Source: Urophycis tenuis (lineage: Eukaryota; Chordata; Actinopteri; Gadiformes; Phycidae). From it: a DNA stretch of 64,000 bases. This document shows, in pieces, positions 41,457 through 55,976 of this stretch. The stretch is taken from assembly GCA_036785325.1 (NCBI GenBank), contig JAXIVH010000037.1, positions 3,825,803 to 3,889,802 on the forward strand, given 5' to 3'. The translations under genes and the position numbers were made by a program. Below the pieces are notes generated by a model. It had not been told where the DNA came from and did no database searches. It saw only the letters and a program-made list of their open reading frames with translations. Numbering within the stretch: the first letter of the stretch is position 1; every line of letters starts with the position of its first letter.

Positions 41457-44222
41457 TTCGTTAGAGTTATCTCGATGACCCCCCCCACCTCATCCAACGA
41501 CTCGGTAGTTGAATAGGGGATCAAAGGCAGTTGCACTCGCCAATATCTAGTCATCCGCAGCTCTCTTTTCCCATATTACCAAGAATGAAGTAAAACGAAA
41601 TGGTTATCTGTCTTGTTGTGATATAACCGCTGATTTGGAGATATAGACTTGTTTTTCCTTTTCCCAAAGGTTTTCTTTGTTCCAAGATGAAGGTCAATCT
41701 TGTTTGATTGAAGGTACTTCCAATGCATTGGTATATTTACTTATTTGAATAAAGACGAGTCACAGCTGGAGTGAGACTTTTCTATTCAATTTCTATTTGA
41801 GTATAAACGTGCTATCGAAATATTAGGACACGTCATCAGTAGTGGACCCTGGGATCATAGGGTGTTTCTGGCCATTGTCACTATACACCCTCACCCAAGG
41901 GAGGCCCCCCCGAGAGTGATCAATTCTCAAGGTGTGTCGTTTCCGAAATGGAATTGGTATTGGGTTTAAGCTTTTTTAGGAGTGATCATTTGTTGAGGTA
42001 ACGTTGAGGTAAGTAAAGGTAAGTAAAACACTTTTTAGGATACATTGTTTTGGTTATGGAGAGGAGGGGGCACATACTTACCCCCTGACCAGCACAAACC
42101 AGTTGTTAACACCGCTAGGTAGCCCTGGTTTGGCCAATCAGGGCCGGAGCTTGGTTCTTGTCCTCTGTTGGGTCCAGATGAACTAGCAGAAAACTGGGGT
42201 CACGAAGGACCGAGGCCAGCCGTGACAAAGCACTGCCTCCACGGTCCCCCAATGCAGCTATCCTCAGCGATGGGTGTCCAGACCTAGGAAAGACCAAGAC
42301 CAGCCCCGACCAGCGGTGCCTTCCCAGTCGGTCCCAGGGTAGGAAAGGCCAAGGCCAGCCGCGACTAAGCACTGCCTCCCTGGCCCCTCCAGGACCCCAT
42401 GCCGAACAGCCTGTTAATAACAATTCCTGTGCCCCATACACCGCGCGACTACAGAGATTGTGTAGGAAGTTGACCTTAGAGAAGACTCAATGGCTTACTT
42501 TCCTCACCCAAAACAACAATTTCTTGGGGTAGTCTATTCTCGCCGTAGGTACTTCGGTAATGGGTTTTTTTGTGAAAAGTTTTCCGGATGAAATGCATGC
42601 TGGGTAATTGTCTTCTTCCTCCAATATGTCAAGTGTAGGTTAAGGTTAGGGTAGATTTAGGGGTAGAGTTAGCAGTTAACCTTAACGTTAGGTTTGAAGT
42701 AAATGGGAGGGGTTACGGTTAGGGTTAAGGTTAGGGCTGAGGTTAGGGTTAGGTATAAGGTTACGGTTTAGGGTTAAGGTTAGGGTTAAGGTTAGGGTTA
42801 CGGTTAGGGCTAAGGTTAGGGCTAAGGTTAGAGTAAGGGTTAGGGTTAGCGTTACGGTTAGGGTTAGGGTTAGAGGTTAGGGGTTAGGGTTAAGATGAGG
42901 GCTGAGGTTAGGGTTAAGGTTAGGGCTGAGGTTAGGGTTAGGTTTAAGGTTAGGGATAAGGATAGGGTTGGGGTTACGGCTGAGATTGGGGTTAAGGTTA
43001 GGGTTGAGGTTAGGGTTAGTGTTATGGATAAGGTTAGGTTAAGTGTTAGGGCCAAGGTTAGGGTTAAGGTTATGGTTAAGATTAGGGTTAGGGCTAGAAT
43101 TAGGGTTAGGGCTAAGGTTAGGGTTAGGGTTATGGCTGAGGTTAGGGTTAAGGTTAGGTTTGAGGTTAGTGTTAAGGTTAGGGCCAAGGTTAGGGTTAGG
43201 GTTAAGGTTAGGGTTAGGGCTAAGGTAAGGGTTAGGGTTATGGCTGAGGCTAGGGTTAGGGCTAAAGTTAGGGCAAAGGTTAGAGTTAGGGTTAGCGTTA
43301 GAGTTAGGGTAGGGTTAGTGTTGGAGGTTAGGGTAGGCTTAGGGTTAGAGTTAGAGTAGGGGTTAGGGTTAGAGTTAGAGTAGGGGTTAGGGTTAGTGTT
43401 AAGGCTAAGGTTAGGGGTTGAGGTTAGTGTTAAGATTAGGGCCAAGGTAAGGGTTAGTGTTAGGGTTGAGTTAGGGTTAGGGCTAAGGTTAGGCCTATGG
43501 TTAGGGTTGGGGTTGAGGTTATCCCTAGGGTTAGAGTTAGAGCTAGAGATTGAGGAAGGTAGGTTCAAGGTGAGACAGTCTGTACGGACTGAACTCACCC
43601 CCGCCGGATCGGGCTAGTACACTCTATCTCCCCCAACTCCCTCATTTCCATGAGGGAAGACAGGGGAGAAGAGATGGGAGGAGTATATATATTTAATATA
43701 TATTTTTTTAGTTAATAAATACATCGAGAGACTCACAGCTGGAGTGGGTTTTAATCTTTGTATTCAAGGTTGTTCCTCCTCTTTTGATTCCTCGCTGGTG
43801 GTGCGTCGTCTCCACCTAGTGGTCGTTTTGTGAAGAAGAGTTATAGAAATAGAAATAGAAATACTCTATTGTTCCCAGGTTGGGAAATTGCATTAATAGG
43901 TAAGTAATAATAATAATAACAATAATAATAGGTAATTGCAATAGTTGGTAAGGTAATCTATATTTGATTTATTTATTTATATTTGTATATTTATTTAGTC
44001 TATTTATTTATTCATTTTTGTTTATTTATTTATTTAGATAAAGAGGATCACAGCTGGAGTGAGTTTTTAGTCTTTGTGTTAAAGGCTGGTTGCCTTCTTT
44101 TGATTCTTCAGTGGTGGTCCATCGCCTCCATCTAGTGGTCGTTTTGTGAATAACAGTTGGTAAGGTAATATAAATGGGTTGTGTAGAGAGCCCGTTCTTT
44201 CGATGGCCCTGGCTCGGTTAGG
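41457..44222 (+). repeat. Satellite unit U16, long (L) type
   Basis: 2766 bp. Shared block 41457-42636; degenerate block 42637-43554 (18-bp-shorter form); L-only segment 43512-44222 (711 bp, subtype a). Head haplotype CTATTCAATTTC as in U8 and U10, but combined with the other L subtype. Confidence 0.95.
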
Positions 44223-46291
44223 TTCGTTAGAGTTATCTCGATGACCCCCCCCCACCTCATCCAACGACTCGGTAGTTGAATAGGGGATCAAAGGCAGTTG
44301 CACTCGCCAATATCTAGTCATCCGCAGCTCTCTTTTCCCATATTACCAAGAATGAAGTAAAACGAAATGGTTATCTGTCTTGTTGTGATATAACCGCTGA
44401 TTTGGAGATATAGACTTGTTTTTCCTTTTCCCAAAGGTTTTCTTTGTTCCAAGATGAAGGTCAATCTAGTTTGATTGAAGGTACTTCCAATGCATTGGTA
44501 TATTTACTTATTTGAATAAAGACGAGTCACAGCTGGAGTGAGACTTTTCTTTTCCATTTCTATTTGAGTATAAACGTGCTATCGAAATATTAGGACACGT
44601 CATCAGTAGTGGACCCTGGGATCATAGGGTGTTTCTGGCCATTGTCACTATACACCCTCACCCAAGGGAGGCCCCCCCGAGAGTGATCAATTCTCAAGGT
44701 GTGTCGTTTCCGAAATGGAATTGGTATTGGGTTTAAGCTTTTTCAAGGAGTGATCATTTGTTGAGGTAACGTCGAGGTAAGTAAAGGTAAGTAAAACACT
44801 TTTTAGGATACATTGTTTTGGTTATGGAGAGGAGGGGGCACATACTTACCCCCTGACCAGCACAAACCAGTTGTTAACACCGCTAGGTAGCCCTGGTTTG
44901 GCCAATCAGGGCCGGAGCTTGGTTCTTGTCCTCTGTTGGGTCCAGATGAACTAGCAGAAAACTGGGGTCACGAAGGACCGAGGCCAGCCGTGACAAAGCA
45001 CTGCCTCCACGGTCCCCCAATGCAGCTATCCTCAGCGATGGGTGTCCAGACCTAGGAAAGACCAAGACCAGCCCCGACCAGCGGTGCCTTCCCAGTCGGT
45101 CCCAGGGTAGGAAAGGCCAAGGCCAGCCGCGACTAAGCACTGCCTCCCTGGCCCCCCCAGGACCCCATGCCGAACAGCCTGTTAATAACAATTCCTGTGC
45201 CCCATACACCGCGCGACTACAGAGATTGTGTAGGAAGTTGACCTTAGAGAAGACTCAATGGCTTACTTTCCTCACCCAAAACAACAATTTCTTGGGGTAG
45301 TCTATTCTCGCCGTAGGTACTTCGGTAATGGTTTTTTTTGTGAAAAGTTTTCCGGATGAAATGCATGCTGGGTAATTGTCTTCTTCCTCCAATATGTCAA
45401 GTGTAGGTTAAGGTTAGGGTAGATTTAGGGGTAGAGTTAGCAGTTAACCTTAACGTTAGGTTTGAAGTAAATGGGAGGGGTTGCGGTTAGGGTTAAGGTT
45501 AGGGCTGAGGTTAGGGTTAGGTATAAGGTTACGGTTTAGGGTTAAGGTTAGGGTTAAGGTTAGGGTTACGGTTAGGGCTAAGGTTAGGGCTAAGGTTAGA
45601 GTAAGGGTTAGGGTTAGCGTTACGGTTAGGGTAAGGTTAGGGTTAGGGTTAGAGGTTAGGGGTTAGGGGTTAGGGTTAAGATGAGGGCTGAGGTTAGGGT
45701 TAAGGTTAGGGCTGAGGTTAGGGTTAGGTTTAAGGTTAGGGATAAGGATAGGGTTGGGGTTACGGCTGAGATTGGGGTTAAGGTTAGGGTTGAGGTTAGG
45801 GTTAGTGTTATGGATAAGGTTAGGTTAAGTGTTAGGGCCAAGGTTAGGGTTAAGGTTATGGTTAAGATTAGGGTTAGGGCTAGAATTAGGGTTAGGGCTA
45901 AGGTTAGGGTTAGGGTTATGGCTGAGGTTAGGGTTAAGGTTAGGTTTGAGGTTAGTGTTAAGGTTAGGGCCAAGGTTAGGGTTAGGGTTAAGGTTAGGGT
46001 TAGGGCTAAGGTAAGGGTTAGGGTTATGGCTGAGGCTAGGGTTAGGGCTAAAGTTAGGGTAAAGGTTAGAGTTAGGGTTAGCGTTAGGGTAGGGTTAGTG
46101 TTGGAGGTTAGGGTAGGCTTAGGGTTAGAGTTAGAGTAGGGGTTAGGGTTAGAGTTAGAGTAGGGGTTAGGGTTAGTGTTAAGGCTAAGGTTAGGGGTTG
46201 AGGTTAGTGTTAAGATTAGGGCCAAGGTAAGGGTTAGTGTTAGGGTTGAGTTAGGGTTAGGGCTAAGGTTAGGCCTATGGTTAGGGTTGGG
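44223..46291 (+). repeat. Satellite unit U17, short (S) type with a 6-bp deletion
   Basis: 2069 bp. Shared block 44223-45404; degenerate block 45405-46291. It is the only unit with a C9 head tract. One hexamer is lost near 46088 (AGCGTTAGGGTAGG). Confidence 0.95.
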
Positions 46292-49067
46292 TTCGTTAGA
46301 GTTATCTCGATGACCCCCCCCACCTCATCCAACGACTCGGTAGTTGAATAGGGGATCAAAGGCAGTTGCACTCGCCAATATCTAGTCATCCGCAGCTCTC
46401 TTTTCCCATATTACCAAGAATGAAGTAAAACGAAATGGTTATCTGTCTTGTTGTGATATAACCGCTGATTTGGAGATATAGACTTGTTTTTCCTTTTCCC
46501 AAAGGTTTTCTTTGTTCCAAGATGAAGGTCAATCTAGTTTGATTGAAGGTACTTCCAATGCATTGGTATATTTACTTATTTGAATAAAGACGAGTCACAG
46601 CTGGAGTGAGACTTTTCTTTTCCATTTCTATTTGAGTATAAACGTGCTATCGAAATATTAGGACACGTCATCAGTAGTGGACCCTGGGATCATAGGGTGT
46701 TTCTGGCCATTGTCACTATACACCCTCACCCAAGGGAGGCCCCCCCGAGAGTGATCAATTCTCAAGGTGTGTCGTTTCCGAAATGGAATTGGTATTGGGT
46801 TTAAGCTTTTTCAAGGAGTGATCATTTGTTGAGGTAACGTCGAGGTAAGTAAAGGTAAGTAAAACACTTTTTAGGATACATTGTTTTGGTTATGGAGAGG
46901 AGGGGGCACATACTTACCCCCTGACCAGCACAAACCAGTTGTTAACACCGCTAGGTAGCCCTGGTTTGGCCAATCAGGGCCGGAGCTTGGTTCTTGTCCT
47001 CTGTTGGGTCCAGATGAACTAGCAGAAAACTGGGGTCACGAAGGACCGAGGCCAGCCGTGACAAAGCACTGCCTCCACGGTCCCCCAATGCAGCTATCCT
47101 CAGCGATGGGTGTCCAGACCTAGGAAAGACCAAGACCAGCCCCGACCAGCGGTGCCTTCCCAGTCGGTCCCAGGGTAGGAAAGGCCAAGGCCAGCCGCGA
47201 CTAAGCACTGCCTCCCTGGCCCCTCCAGGACCCCATGCCGAACAGCCTGTTAATAACAATTCCTGTGCCCCATACACCGCGCGACTACAGAGATTGTGTA
47301 GGAAGTTGACCTTAGAGAAGACTCAATGGCTTACTTTCCTCACCCAAAACAACAATTTCTTGGGGTAGTCTATTCTCGCCGTAGGTACTTCGGTAATGGT
47401 TTTTTTTGTGAAAAGTTTTCCGGATGAAATGCATGCTGGGTAATTGTCTTCTTCCTCCAATATGTCAAGTGTAGGTTAAGGTTAGGGTAGATTTAGGGGT
47501 AGAGTTAGCAGTTAACCTTAACGTTAGGTTTGAAGTAAATGGGAGGGGTTGCGGTTAGGGTTAAGGTTAGGGCTGAGGTTAGGGTTAGGTATAAGGTTAC
47601 GGTTTAGGGTTAAGGTTAGGGTTAAGGTTAGGGTTACGGTTAGGGCTAAGGTTAGGGCTAAGGTTAGAGTAAGGGTTAGGGTTAGCGTTACGGTTAGGGT
47701 AAGGTTAGGGTTAGGGTTAGAGGTTAGGGGTTAGGGGTTAGGGTTAAGATGAGGGCTGAGGTTAGGGTTAAGGTTAGGGCTGAGGTTAGGGTTAGGTTTA
47801 AGGTTAGGGATAAGGATAGGGTTGGGGTTACGGCTGAGATTGGGGTTAAGGTTAGGGTTGAGGTTAGGGTTAGTGTTATGGATAAGGTTAGGTTAAGTGT
47901 TAGGGCCAAGGTTAGGGTTAAGGTTATGGTTAAGATTAGGGTTAGGGCTAGAATTAGGGTTAGGGCTAAGGTTAGGGTTAGGGTTATGGCTGAGGTTAGG
48001 GTTAAGGTTAGGTTTGAGGTTAGTGTTAAGGTTAGGGCCAAGGTTAGGGTTAGGGTTAAGGTTAGGGTTAGGGCTAAGGTAAGGGTTAGGGTTATGGCTG
48101 AGGCTAGGGTTAGGGCTAAAGTTAGGGCAAAGGTTAGAGTTAGGGTTAGCGTTAGAGTTAGGGTAGGGTTAGTGTTGGAGGTTAGGGTAGGCTTAGGGTT
48201 AGAGTTAGAGTAGGGGTTAGGGTTAGAGTTAGAGTAGGGGTTAGGGTTAGTGTTAAGGCTAAGGTTAGGGGTTGAGGTTAGTGTTAAGATTAGGGCCAAG
48301 GTAAGGGTTAGTGTTAGGGTTGAGTTAGGGTTAGGGCTAAGGTTAGGCCTATGGTTAGGGTTGGGGTTGAGGTTATCCCTAGGGTTAGAGTTAGAGCTAG
48401 AGATTGAGTAAGGTAGAGTCAAGGTGAGACAGTCTGTACGGACTGAACTCACCCCCGCCGGATCGGGCTAGTACACTCTATCGCCCACAACTCCCTCATT
48501 TCCATGAGGGAAGACAGGGGAGAAGAGATGGGAGGAGTATATATATTTAATATATTTTTTTTTAGTAAATAAATACATCGAGAGACTCACAGCTGGAGTG
48601 GGTTTTAATCTTTGTATTCAAGGTTGTTCCTCCTCTTTTGATTCCTCGCTGGTGGTGCGTCGTCTCCACCTAGTGGTCGTTTTGTGAAGAAGAGTTATAG
48701 AAATAGAAATAGAAATACTCTATTGTTCCCAGGTTGGGAAATTGCATTAATAGGTAAGTAATAATAATAATAATAGGTAATTGCAATAGTTGGTAAGGTA
48801 ATCTATATTTGATTTATTTATTTATATTTGTATATTTATTTAGTCTATTTATTTATTCATTTTTGTTTATTTATTTATTTAGATAAAGAGGATCACAGCT
48901 GGAGTGAGTTTTTAGTCTTTGTGTTAAAGGCTGGTTGCCTTCTTTTGATTCTTCAGTGGTGGTCCATCGCCTCCATCTAGTGGTCGTTTTGTGAATAACA
49001 GTTGGTAAGGTAATATAAATGGGTTGTGTAGAGAGCCCGTTCTTTCGATGGCCCTGGCTCGGTTAGG
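46292..49067 (+). repeat. Satellite unit U18, long (L) type
   Basis: 2776 bp. Shared block 46292-47472; degenerate block 47473-48408; L-only segment 48366-49067 (702 bp, subtype b). Carries CTATCGCCCACAAC in the L segment, shared with U24. Confidence 0.95.
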
Positions 49068-51143
49068 TTCGTTAGAGTTATCTCGATGACCCCCCCCCCA
49101 CCTCATCCAACGACTCGGTAGTTGAATAGGGGATCAAAGGCAGTTGCACTCGCCAATATCTAGTCATCCGCAGCTCTCTTTTCCCATATTACCAAGAATG
49201 AAGTAAAACGAAATGGTTATCTGTCTTGTTGTGATATAACCGCTGATTTGGAGATATAGACTTGTTTTTCCTTTTCCCAAAGGTTTTCTTTGTTCCAAGA
49301 TGAAGGTCAATCTAGTTTGATTGAAGGTACTTCCAATGCATTGGTATATTTACTTATTTGAATAAAGACGAGTCACAGCTGGAGTGAGACTTTTCTTTTC
49401 CATTTCTATTTGAGTATAAACGTGCTATCGAAATATTAGGACACGTCATCAGTAGTGGACCCTGGGATCATAGGGTGTTTCTGGCCATTGTCACTATACA
49501 CCCTCACCCAAGGGAGGCCCCCCCGAGAGTGATCAATTCTCAAGGTGTGTCGTTTCCGAAATGGAATTGGTATTGGGTTTAAGCTTTTTCAAGGAGTGAT
49601 CATTTGTTGAGGTAACGTCGAGGTAAGTAAAGGTAAGTAAAACACTTTTTAGGATACATTGTTTTGGTTATGGAGAGGAGGGGGCACATACTTACCCCCT
49701 GACCAGCACAAACCAGTTGTTAACACCGCTAGGTAGCCCTGGTTTGGCCAATCAGGGCCGGAGCTTGGTTCTTGTCCTCTGTTGGGTCCAGATGAACTAG
49801 CAGAAAACTGGGGTCACGAAGGACCGAGGCCAGCCGTGACAAAGCACTGCCTCCACGGTCCCCCAATGCAGCTATCCTCAGCGATGGGTGTCCAGACCTA
49901 GGAAAGACCAAGACCAGCCCCGACCAGCGGTGCCTTCCCAGTCGGTCCCAGGGTAGGAAAGGCCAAGGCCAGCCGCGACTAAGCACTGCCTCCCTGGCCC
50001 CTCCAGGACCCCATGCCGAACAGCCTGTTAATAACAATTCCTGTGCCCCATACACCGCGCGACTACAGAGATTGTGTAGGAAGTTGACCTTAGAGAAGAC
50101 TCAATGGCTTACTTTCCTCACCCAAAACAACAATTTCTTGGGGTAGTCTATTCTCGCCGTAGGTACTTCGGTAATGGGTTTTTTTGTGAAAAGTTTTCCG
50201 GATGAAATGCATGCTGGGTAATTGTCTTCTTCCTCCAATATGTCAAGTGTAGGTTAAGGTTAGGGTAGATTTAGGGGTAGAGTTAGCAGTTAACCTTAAC
50301 GTTAGGTTTGAAGTAAATGGGAGGGGTTGCGGTTAGGGTTAAGGTTAGGGCTGAGGTTAGGGTTAGGTATAAGGTTACGGTTTAGGGTTAAGGTTAGGGT
50401 TAAGGTTAGGGTTACGGTTAGGGCTAAGGTTAGGGCTAAGGTTAGAGTAAGGGTTAGGGTTAGCGTTACGGTTAGGGTAAGGTTAGGGTTAGGGTTAGAG
50501 GTTAGGGGTTAGGGGTTAGGGTTAAGATGAGGGCTGAGGTTAGGGTTAAGGTTAGGGCTGAGGTTAGGGTTAGGTTTAAGGTTAGGGATAAGGATAGGGT
50601 TGGGGTTACGGCTGAGATTGGGGTTAAGGTTAGGGTTGAGGTTAGGGTTAGTGTTATGGATAAGGTTAGGTTAAGTGTTAGGGCCAAGGTTAGGGTTAAG
50701 GTTATGGTTAAGATTAGGGTTAGGGCTAGAATTAGGGTTAGGGCTAAGGTTAGGGTTAGGGTTATGGCTGAGGTTAGGGTTAAGGTTAGGTTTGAGGTTA
50801 GTGTTAAGGTTAGGGCCAAGGTTAGGGTTAGGGTTAAGGTTAGGGTTAGGGCTAAGGTAAGGGTTAGGGTTATGGCTGAGGCTAGGGTTAGGGCTAAAGT
50901 TAGGGCAAAGGTTAGAGTTAGGGTTAGCGTTAGAGTTAGGGTAGGGTTAGTGTTGGAGGTTAGGGTAGGCTTAGGGTTAGAGTTAGAGTAGGGGTTAGGG
51001 TTAGAGTTAGAGTAGGGGTTAGGGTTAGTGTTAAGGCTAAGGTTAGGGGTTGAGGTTAGTGTTAAGATTAGGGCCAAGGTAAGGGTTAGTGTTAGGGTTG
51101 AGTTAGGGTTAGGGCTAAGGTTAGGCCTATGGTTAGGGTTGGG
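49068..51143 (+). repeat. Satellite unit U19, short (S) type
   Basis: 2076 bp. Shared block 49068-50250; degenerate block 50251-51143. Same subtype as U15. Confidence 0.95.
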
Positions 51144-53900
51144 TTCGTTAGAGTTATCTCGATGACCCCCCCCACCTCATCCAACGACTCGGTAGTTGAA
51201 TAGGGGATCAAAGGCAGTTGCACTCGCCAATATCTAGTCATCCGCAGCTCTCTTTTCCCATATTACCAAGAATGAAGTAAAACGAAATGGTTATCTGTCT
51301 TGTTGTGATATAACCGCTGATTTGGAGATATAGACTTGTTTTTCCTTTTCCCAAAGGTTTTCTTTGTTCCAAGATGAAGGTCAATCTTGTTTGATTGAAG
51401 GTACTTCCAATGCATTGGTATATTTACTTATTTGAATAAAGACGAGTCACAGCTGGAGTGAGACTTTTCTATTCAATTTCTATTTGAGTATAAACGTGCT
51501 ATCGAAATATTAGGACACGTCATCAGTAGTGGACCCTGGGATCATAGGGTGTTTCTGGCCATTGTCACTATACACCCTCACCCAAGGGAGGCCCCCCCGA
51601 GAGTGATCAATTCTCAAGGTGTGTCGTTTCCGAAATGGAATTGGTATTGGGTTTAAGCTTTTTTAGGAGTGATCATTTGTTGAGGTAACGTTGAGGTAAG
51701 TAAAGGTAAGTAAAACACTTTTTAGGATACATTGTTTTGGTTATGGAGAGGAGGGGGCACATACTTACCCCCTGACCAGCACAAACCAGTTGTTAACACC
51801 GCTAGGTAGCCCTGGTTTGGCCAATCAGGGCCGGAGCTTGGTTCTTGTCCTCTGTTGGGTCCAGATGAACTAGCAGAAAACTGGGGTCACGAAGGACCGA
51901 GGCCAGCCGTGACAAAGCACTGCCTCCACGGTCCCCCAATGCAGCTATCCTCAGCGATGGGTGTCCAGACCTAGGAAAGACCAAGACCAGCCCCGACCAG
52001 CGGTGCCTTCCCAGTCGGTCCCAGGGTAGGAAAGGCCAAGGCCAGCCGCGACTAAGCACTGCCTCCCTGGCCCCTCCAGGACCCCATGCCGAACAGCCTG
52101 TTAATAACAATTCCTGTGCCCCATACACCGCGCGACTACAGAGATTGTGTAGGAAGTTGACCTTAGAGAAGACTCAATGGCTTACTTTCCTCACCCAAAA
52201 CAACAATTTCTTGGGGTAGTCTATTCTCGCCGTAGGTACTTCGGTAATGGGTTTTTTTGTGAAAAGTTTTCCGGATGAAATGCATGCTGGGTAATTGTCT
52301 TCTTCCTCCAATATGTCAAGTGTAGGTTAAGGTTAGGGTAGATTTAGGGGTAGAGTTAGCAGTTAACCTTAACGTTAGGTTTGAAGTAAATGGGAGGGGT
52401 TACGGTTAGGGTTAAGGTTAGGGCTGAGGTTAGGGTTAGGTATAAGGTTACGGTTTAGGGTTAAGGTTAGGGTTAAGGTTAGGGTTACGGTTAGGGCTAA
52501 GGTTAGGGCTAAGGTTAGAGTAAGGGTTAGGGTTAGCGTTACGGTTAGGGTTAGGGTTAGAGGTTAGGGGTTAGGGTTAAGATGAGGGCTGAGGTTAGGG
52601 TTAAGGTTAGGGCTGAGGTTAGGGTTAGGTTTAAGGTTAGGGATAAGGATAGGGTTGGGGTTACGGCTGAGATTGGGGTTAAGGTTAGGGTTGAGGTTAG
52701 GGTTAGTGTTATGGATAAGGTTAGGTTAAGTGTTAGGGCCAAGGTTAGGGTTAAGGTTATGGTTAAGATTAGGGTTAGGGCTAGAATTAGGGTTAGGGCT
52801 AAGGTTAGGGTTAGGGTTATGGCTGAGGTTAGGGTTAAGGTTAGGTTTGAGGTTAGTGTTAAGGTTAGGGCCAAGGTTAGGGTTAGGGTTAAGGTTAGGG
52901 TTAGGGCTAAGGTAAGGGTTAGGGTTATGGCTGAGGCTAGGGTTAGGGCTAAAGTTAGGGCAAAGGTTAGAGTTAGGGTTAGCGTTAGAGTTAGGGTAGG
53001 GTTAGTGTTGGAGGTTAGGGTAGGCTTAGGGTTAGAGTTAGAGTAGGGGTTAGGGTTAGAGTTAGAGTAGGGGTTAGGGTTAGTGTTAAGGCTAAGGTTA
53101 GGGGTTGAGGTTAGTGTTAAGATTAGGGCCAAGGTAAGGGTTAGTGTTAGGGTTGAGTTAGGGTTAGGGCTAAGGTTAGGCCTATGGTTAGGGTTGGGGT
53201 TGAGGTTATCCCTAGGGTTAGAGTTAGAGCTAGAGATTGAGGAAGGTAGGTTCAAGGTGAGACAGTCTGTACGGACTGAACTCACCCCCGCCGGATCGGG
53301 CTAGTACACTCTATCTCCCCCAACTCCCTCATTTCCATGAGGGAAGACAGGGGAGAAGAGATGGGAGGAGTATATATATTTAATATATATTTTTTTAGTT
53401 AATAAATACATCGAGAGACTCACAGCTGGAGTGGGTTTTAATCTTTGTATTCAAGGTTGTTCCTCCTCTTTTGATTCCTCGCTGGTGGTGCGTCGTCTCC
53501 ACCTAGTGGTCGTTTTGTGAAGAAGAGTTATAGAAATAGAAATAGAAATACTCTATTGTTCCCAGGTTGGGAAATTGCATTAATAGGTAAGTAATAATAA
53601 TAATAATAGGTAATTGCAATAGTTGGTAAGGTAATCTATATTTGATTTATTTATTTATATTTGTATATTTATTTAGTCTATTTATTTATTCATTTTTGTT
53701 TATTTATTTATTTAGATAAAGAGGATCACAGCTGGAGTGAGTTTTTAGTCTTTGTGTTAAAGGCTGGTTGCCTTCTTTTGATTCTTCAGTGGTGGTCCAT
53801 CGCCTCCATCTAGTGGTCGTTTTGTGAATAACAGTTGGTAAGGTAATATAAATGGGTTGTGTAGAGAGCCCGTTCTTTCGATGGCCCTGGCTCGGTTAGG
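51144..53900 (+). repeat. Satellite unit U20, long (L) type
   Basis: 2757 bp. Shared block 51144-52323; degenerate block 52324-53241 (18-bp-shorter form); L-only segment 53199-53900 (702 bp, subtype a with the short TAA run). Head haplotype CTATTCAATTTC. It is close to U16 apart from the 9-bp TAA contraction. Confidence 0.95.
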
Positions 53901-55976
53901 TTCGTTAGAGTTATCTCGATGACCCCCCCCCCACCTCATCCAACGACTCGGTAGTTGAATAGGGGATCAAAGGCAGTTGCACTCGCCAATATCTAGTCAT
54001 CCGCAGCTCTCTTTTCCCATATTACCAAGAATGAAGTAAAACGAAATGGTTATCTGTCTTGTTGTGATATAACCGCTGATTTGGAGATATAGACTTGTTT
54101 TTCCTTTTCCCAAAGGTTTTCTTTGTTCCAAGATGAAGGTCAATCTAGTTTGATTGAAGGTACTTCCAATGCATTGGTATATTTACTTATTTGAATAAAG
54201 ACGAGTCACAGCTGGAGTGAGACTTTTCTTTTCCATTTCTATTTGAGTATAAACGTGCTATCGAAATATTAGGACACGTCATCAGTAGTGGACCCTGGGA
54301 TCATAGGGTGTTTCTGGCCATTGTCACTATACACCCTCACCCAAGGGAGGCCCCCCCGAGAGTGATCAATTCTCAAGGTGTGTCGTTTCCGAAATGGAAT
54401 TGGTATTGGGTTTAAGCTTTTTCAAGGAGTGATCATTTGTTGAGGTAACGTCGAGGTAAGTAAAGGTAAGTAAAACACTTTTTAGGATACATTGTTTTGG
54501 TTATGGAGAGGAGGGGGCACATACTTACCCCCTGACCAGCACAAACCAGTTGTTAACACCGCTAGGTAGCCCTGGTTTGGCCAATCAGGGCCGGAGCTTG
54601 GTTCTTGTCCTCTGTTGGGTCCAGATGAACTAGCAGAAAACTGGGGTCACGAAGGACCGAGGCCAGCCGTGACAAAGCACTGCCTCCACGGTCCCCCAAT
54701 GCAGCTATCCTCAGCGATGGGTGTCCAGACCTAGGAAAGACCAAGACCAGCCCCGACCAGCGGTGCCTTCCCAGTCGGTCCCAGGGTAGGAAAGGCCAAG
54801 GCCAGCCGCGACTAAGCACTGCCTCCCTGGCCCCCCCAGGACCCCATGCCGAACAGCCTGTTAATAACAATTCCTGTGCCCCATACACCGCGCGACTACA
54901 GAGATTGTGTAGGAAGTTGACCTTAGAGAAGACTCAATGGCTTACTTTCCTCACCCAAAACAACAATTTCTTGGGGTAGTCTATTCTCGCCGTAGGTACT
55001 TCGGTAATGTTTTTTTTTGTGAAAAGTTTTCCGGATGAAATGCATGCTGGGTAATTGTCTTCTTCCTCCAATATGTCAAGTGTAGGTTAAGGTTAGGGTA
55101 GATTTAGGGGTAGAGTTAGCAGTTAACCTTAACGTTAGGTTTGAAGTAAATGGGAGGGGTTGCGGTTAGGGTTAAGGTTAGGGCTGAGGTTAGGGTTAGG
55201 TATAAGGTTACGGTTTAGGGTTAAGGTTAGGGTTAAGGTTAGGGTTACGGTTAGGGCTAAGGTTAGGGCTAAGGTTAGAGTAAGGGTTAGGGTTAGCGTT
55301 ACGGTTAGGGTAAGGTTAGGGTTAGGGTTAGAGGTTAGGGGTTAGGGGTTAGGGTTAAGATGAGGGCTGAGGTTAGGGTTAAGGTTAGGGCTGAGGTTAG
55401 GGTTAGGTTTAAGGTTAGGGATAAGGATAGGGTTGGGGTTACGGCTGAGATTGGGGTTAAGGTTAGGGTTGAGGTTAGGGTTAGTGTTATGGATAAGGTT
55501 AGGTTAAGTGTTAGGGCCAAGGTTAGGGTTAAGGTTATGGTTAAGATTAGGGTTAGGGCTAGAATTAGGGTTAGGGCTAAGGTTAGGGTTAGGGTTATGG
55601 CTGAGGTTAGGGTTAAGGTTAGGTTTGAGGTTAGTGTTAAGGTTAGGGCCAAGGTTAGGGTTAGGGTTAAGGTTAGGGTTAGGGCTAAGGTAAGGGTTAG
55701 GGTTATGGCTGAGGCTAGGGTTAGGGCTAAAGTTAGGGTAAAGGTTAGAGTTAGGGTTAGCGTTAGAGTTAGGGTAGGGTTAGTGTTGGAGGTTAGGGTA
55801 GGCTTAGGGTTAGAGTTAGAGTAGGGGTTAGGGTTAGAGTTAGAGTAGGGGTTAGGGTTAGTGTTAAGGCTAAGGTTAGGGGTTGAGGTTAGTGTTAAGA
55901 TTAGGGCCAAGGTAAGGGTTAGTGTTAGGGTTGAGTTAGGGTTAGGGCTAAGGTTAGGCCTATGGTTAGGGTTGGG
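53901..55976 (+). repeat. Satellite unit U21, short (S) type
   Basis: 2076 bp. Shared block 53901-55083; degenerate block 55084-55976. Carries GGCCCCCCCAGG and a GTAATG followed by nine T near 55010, both shared with U23. Confidence 0.95.
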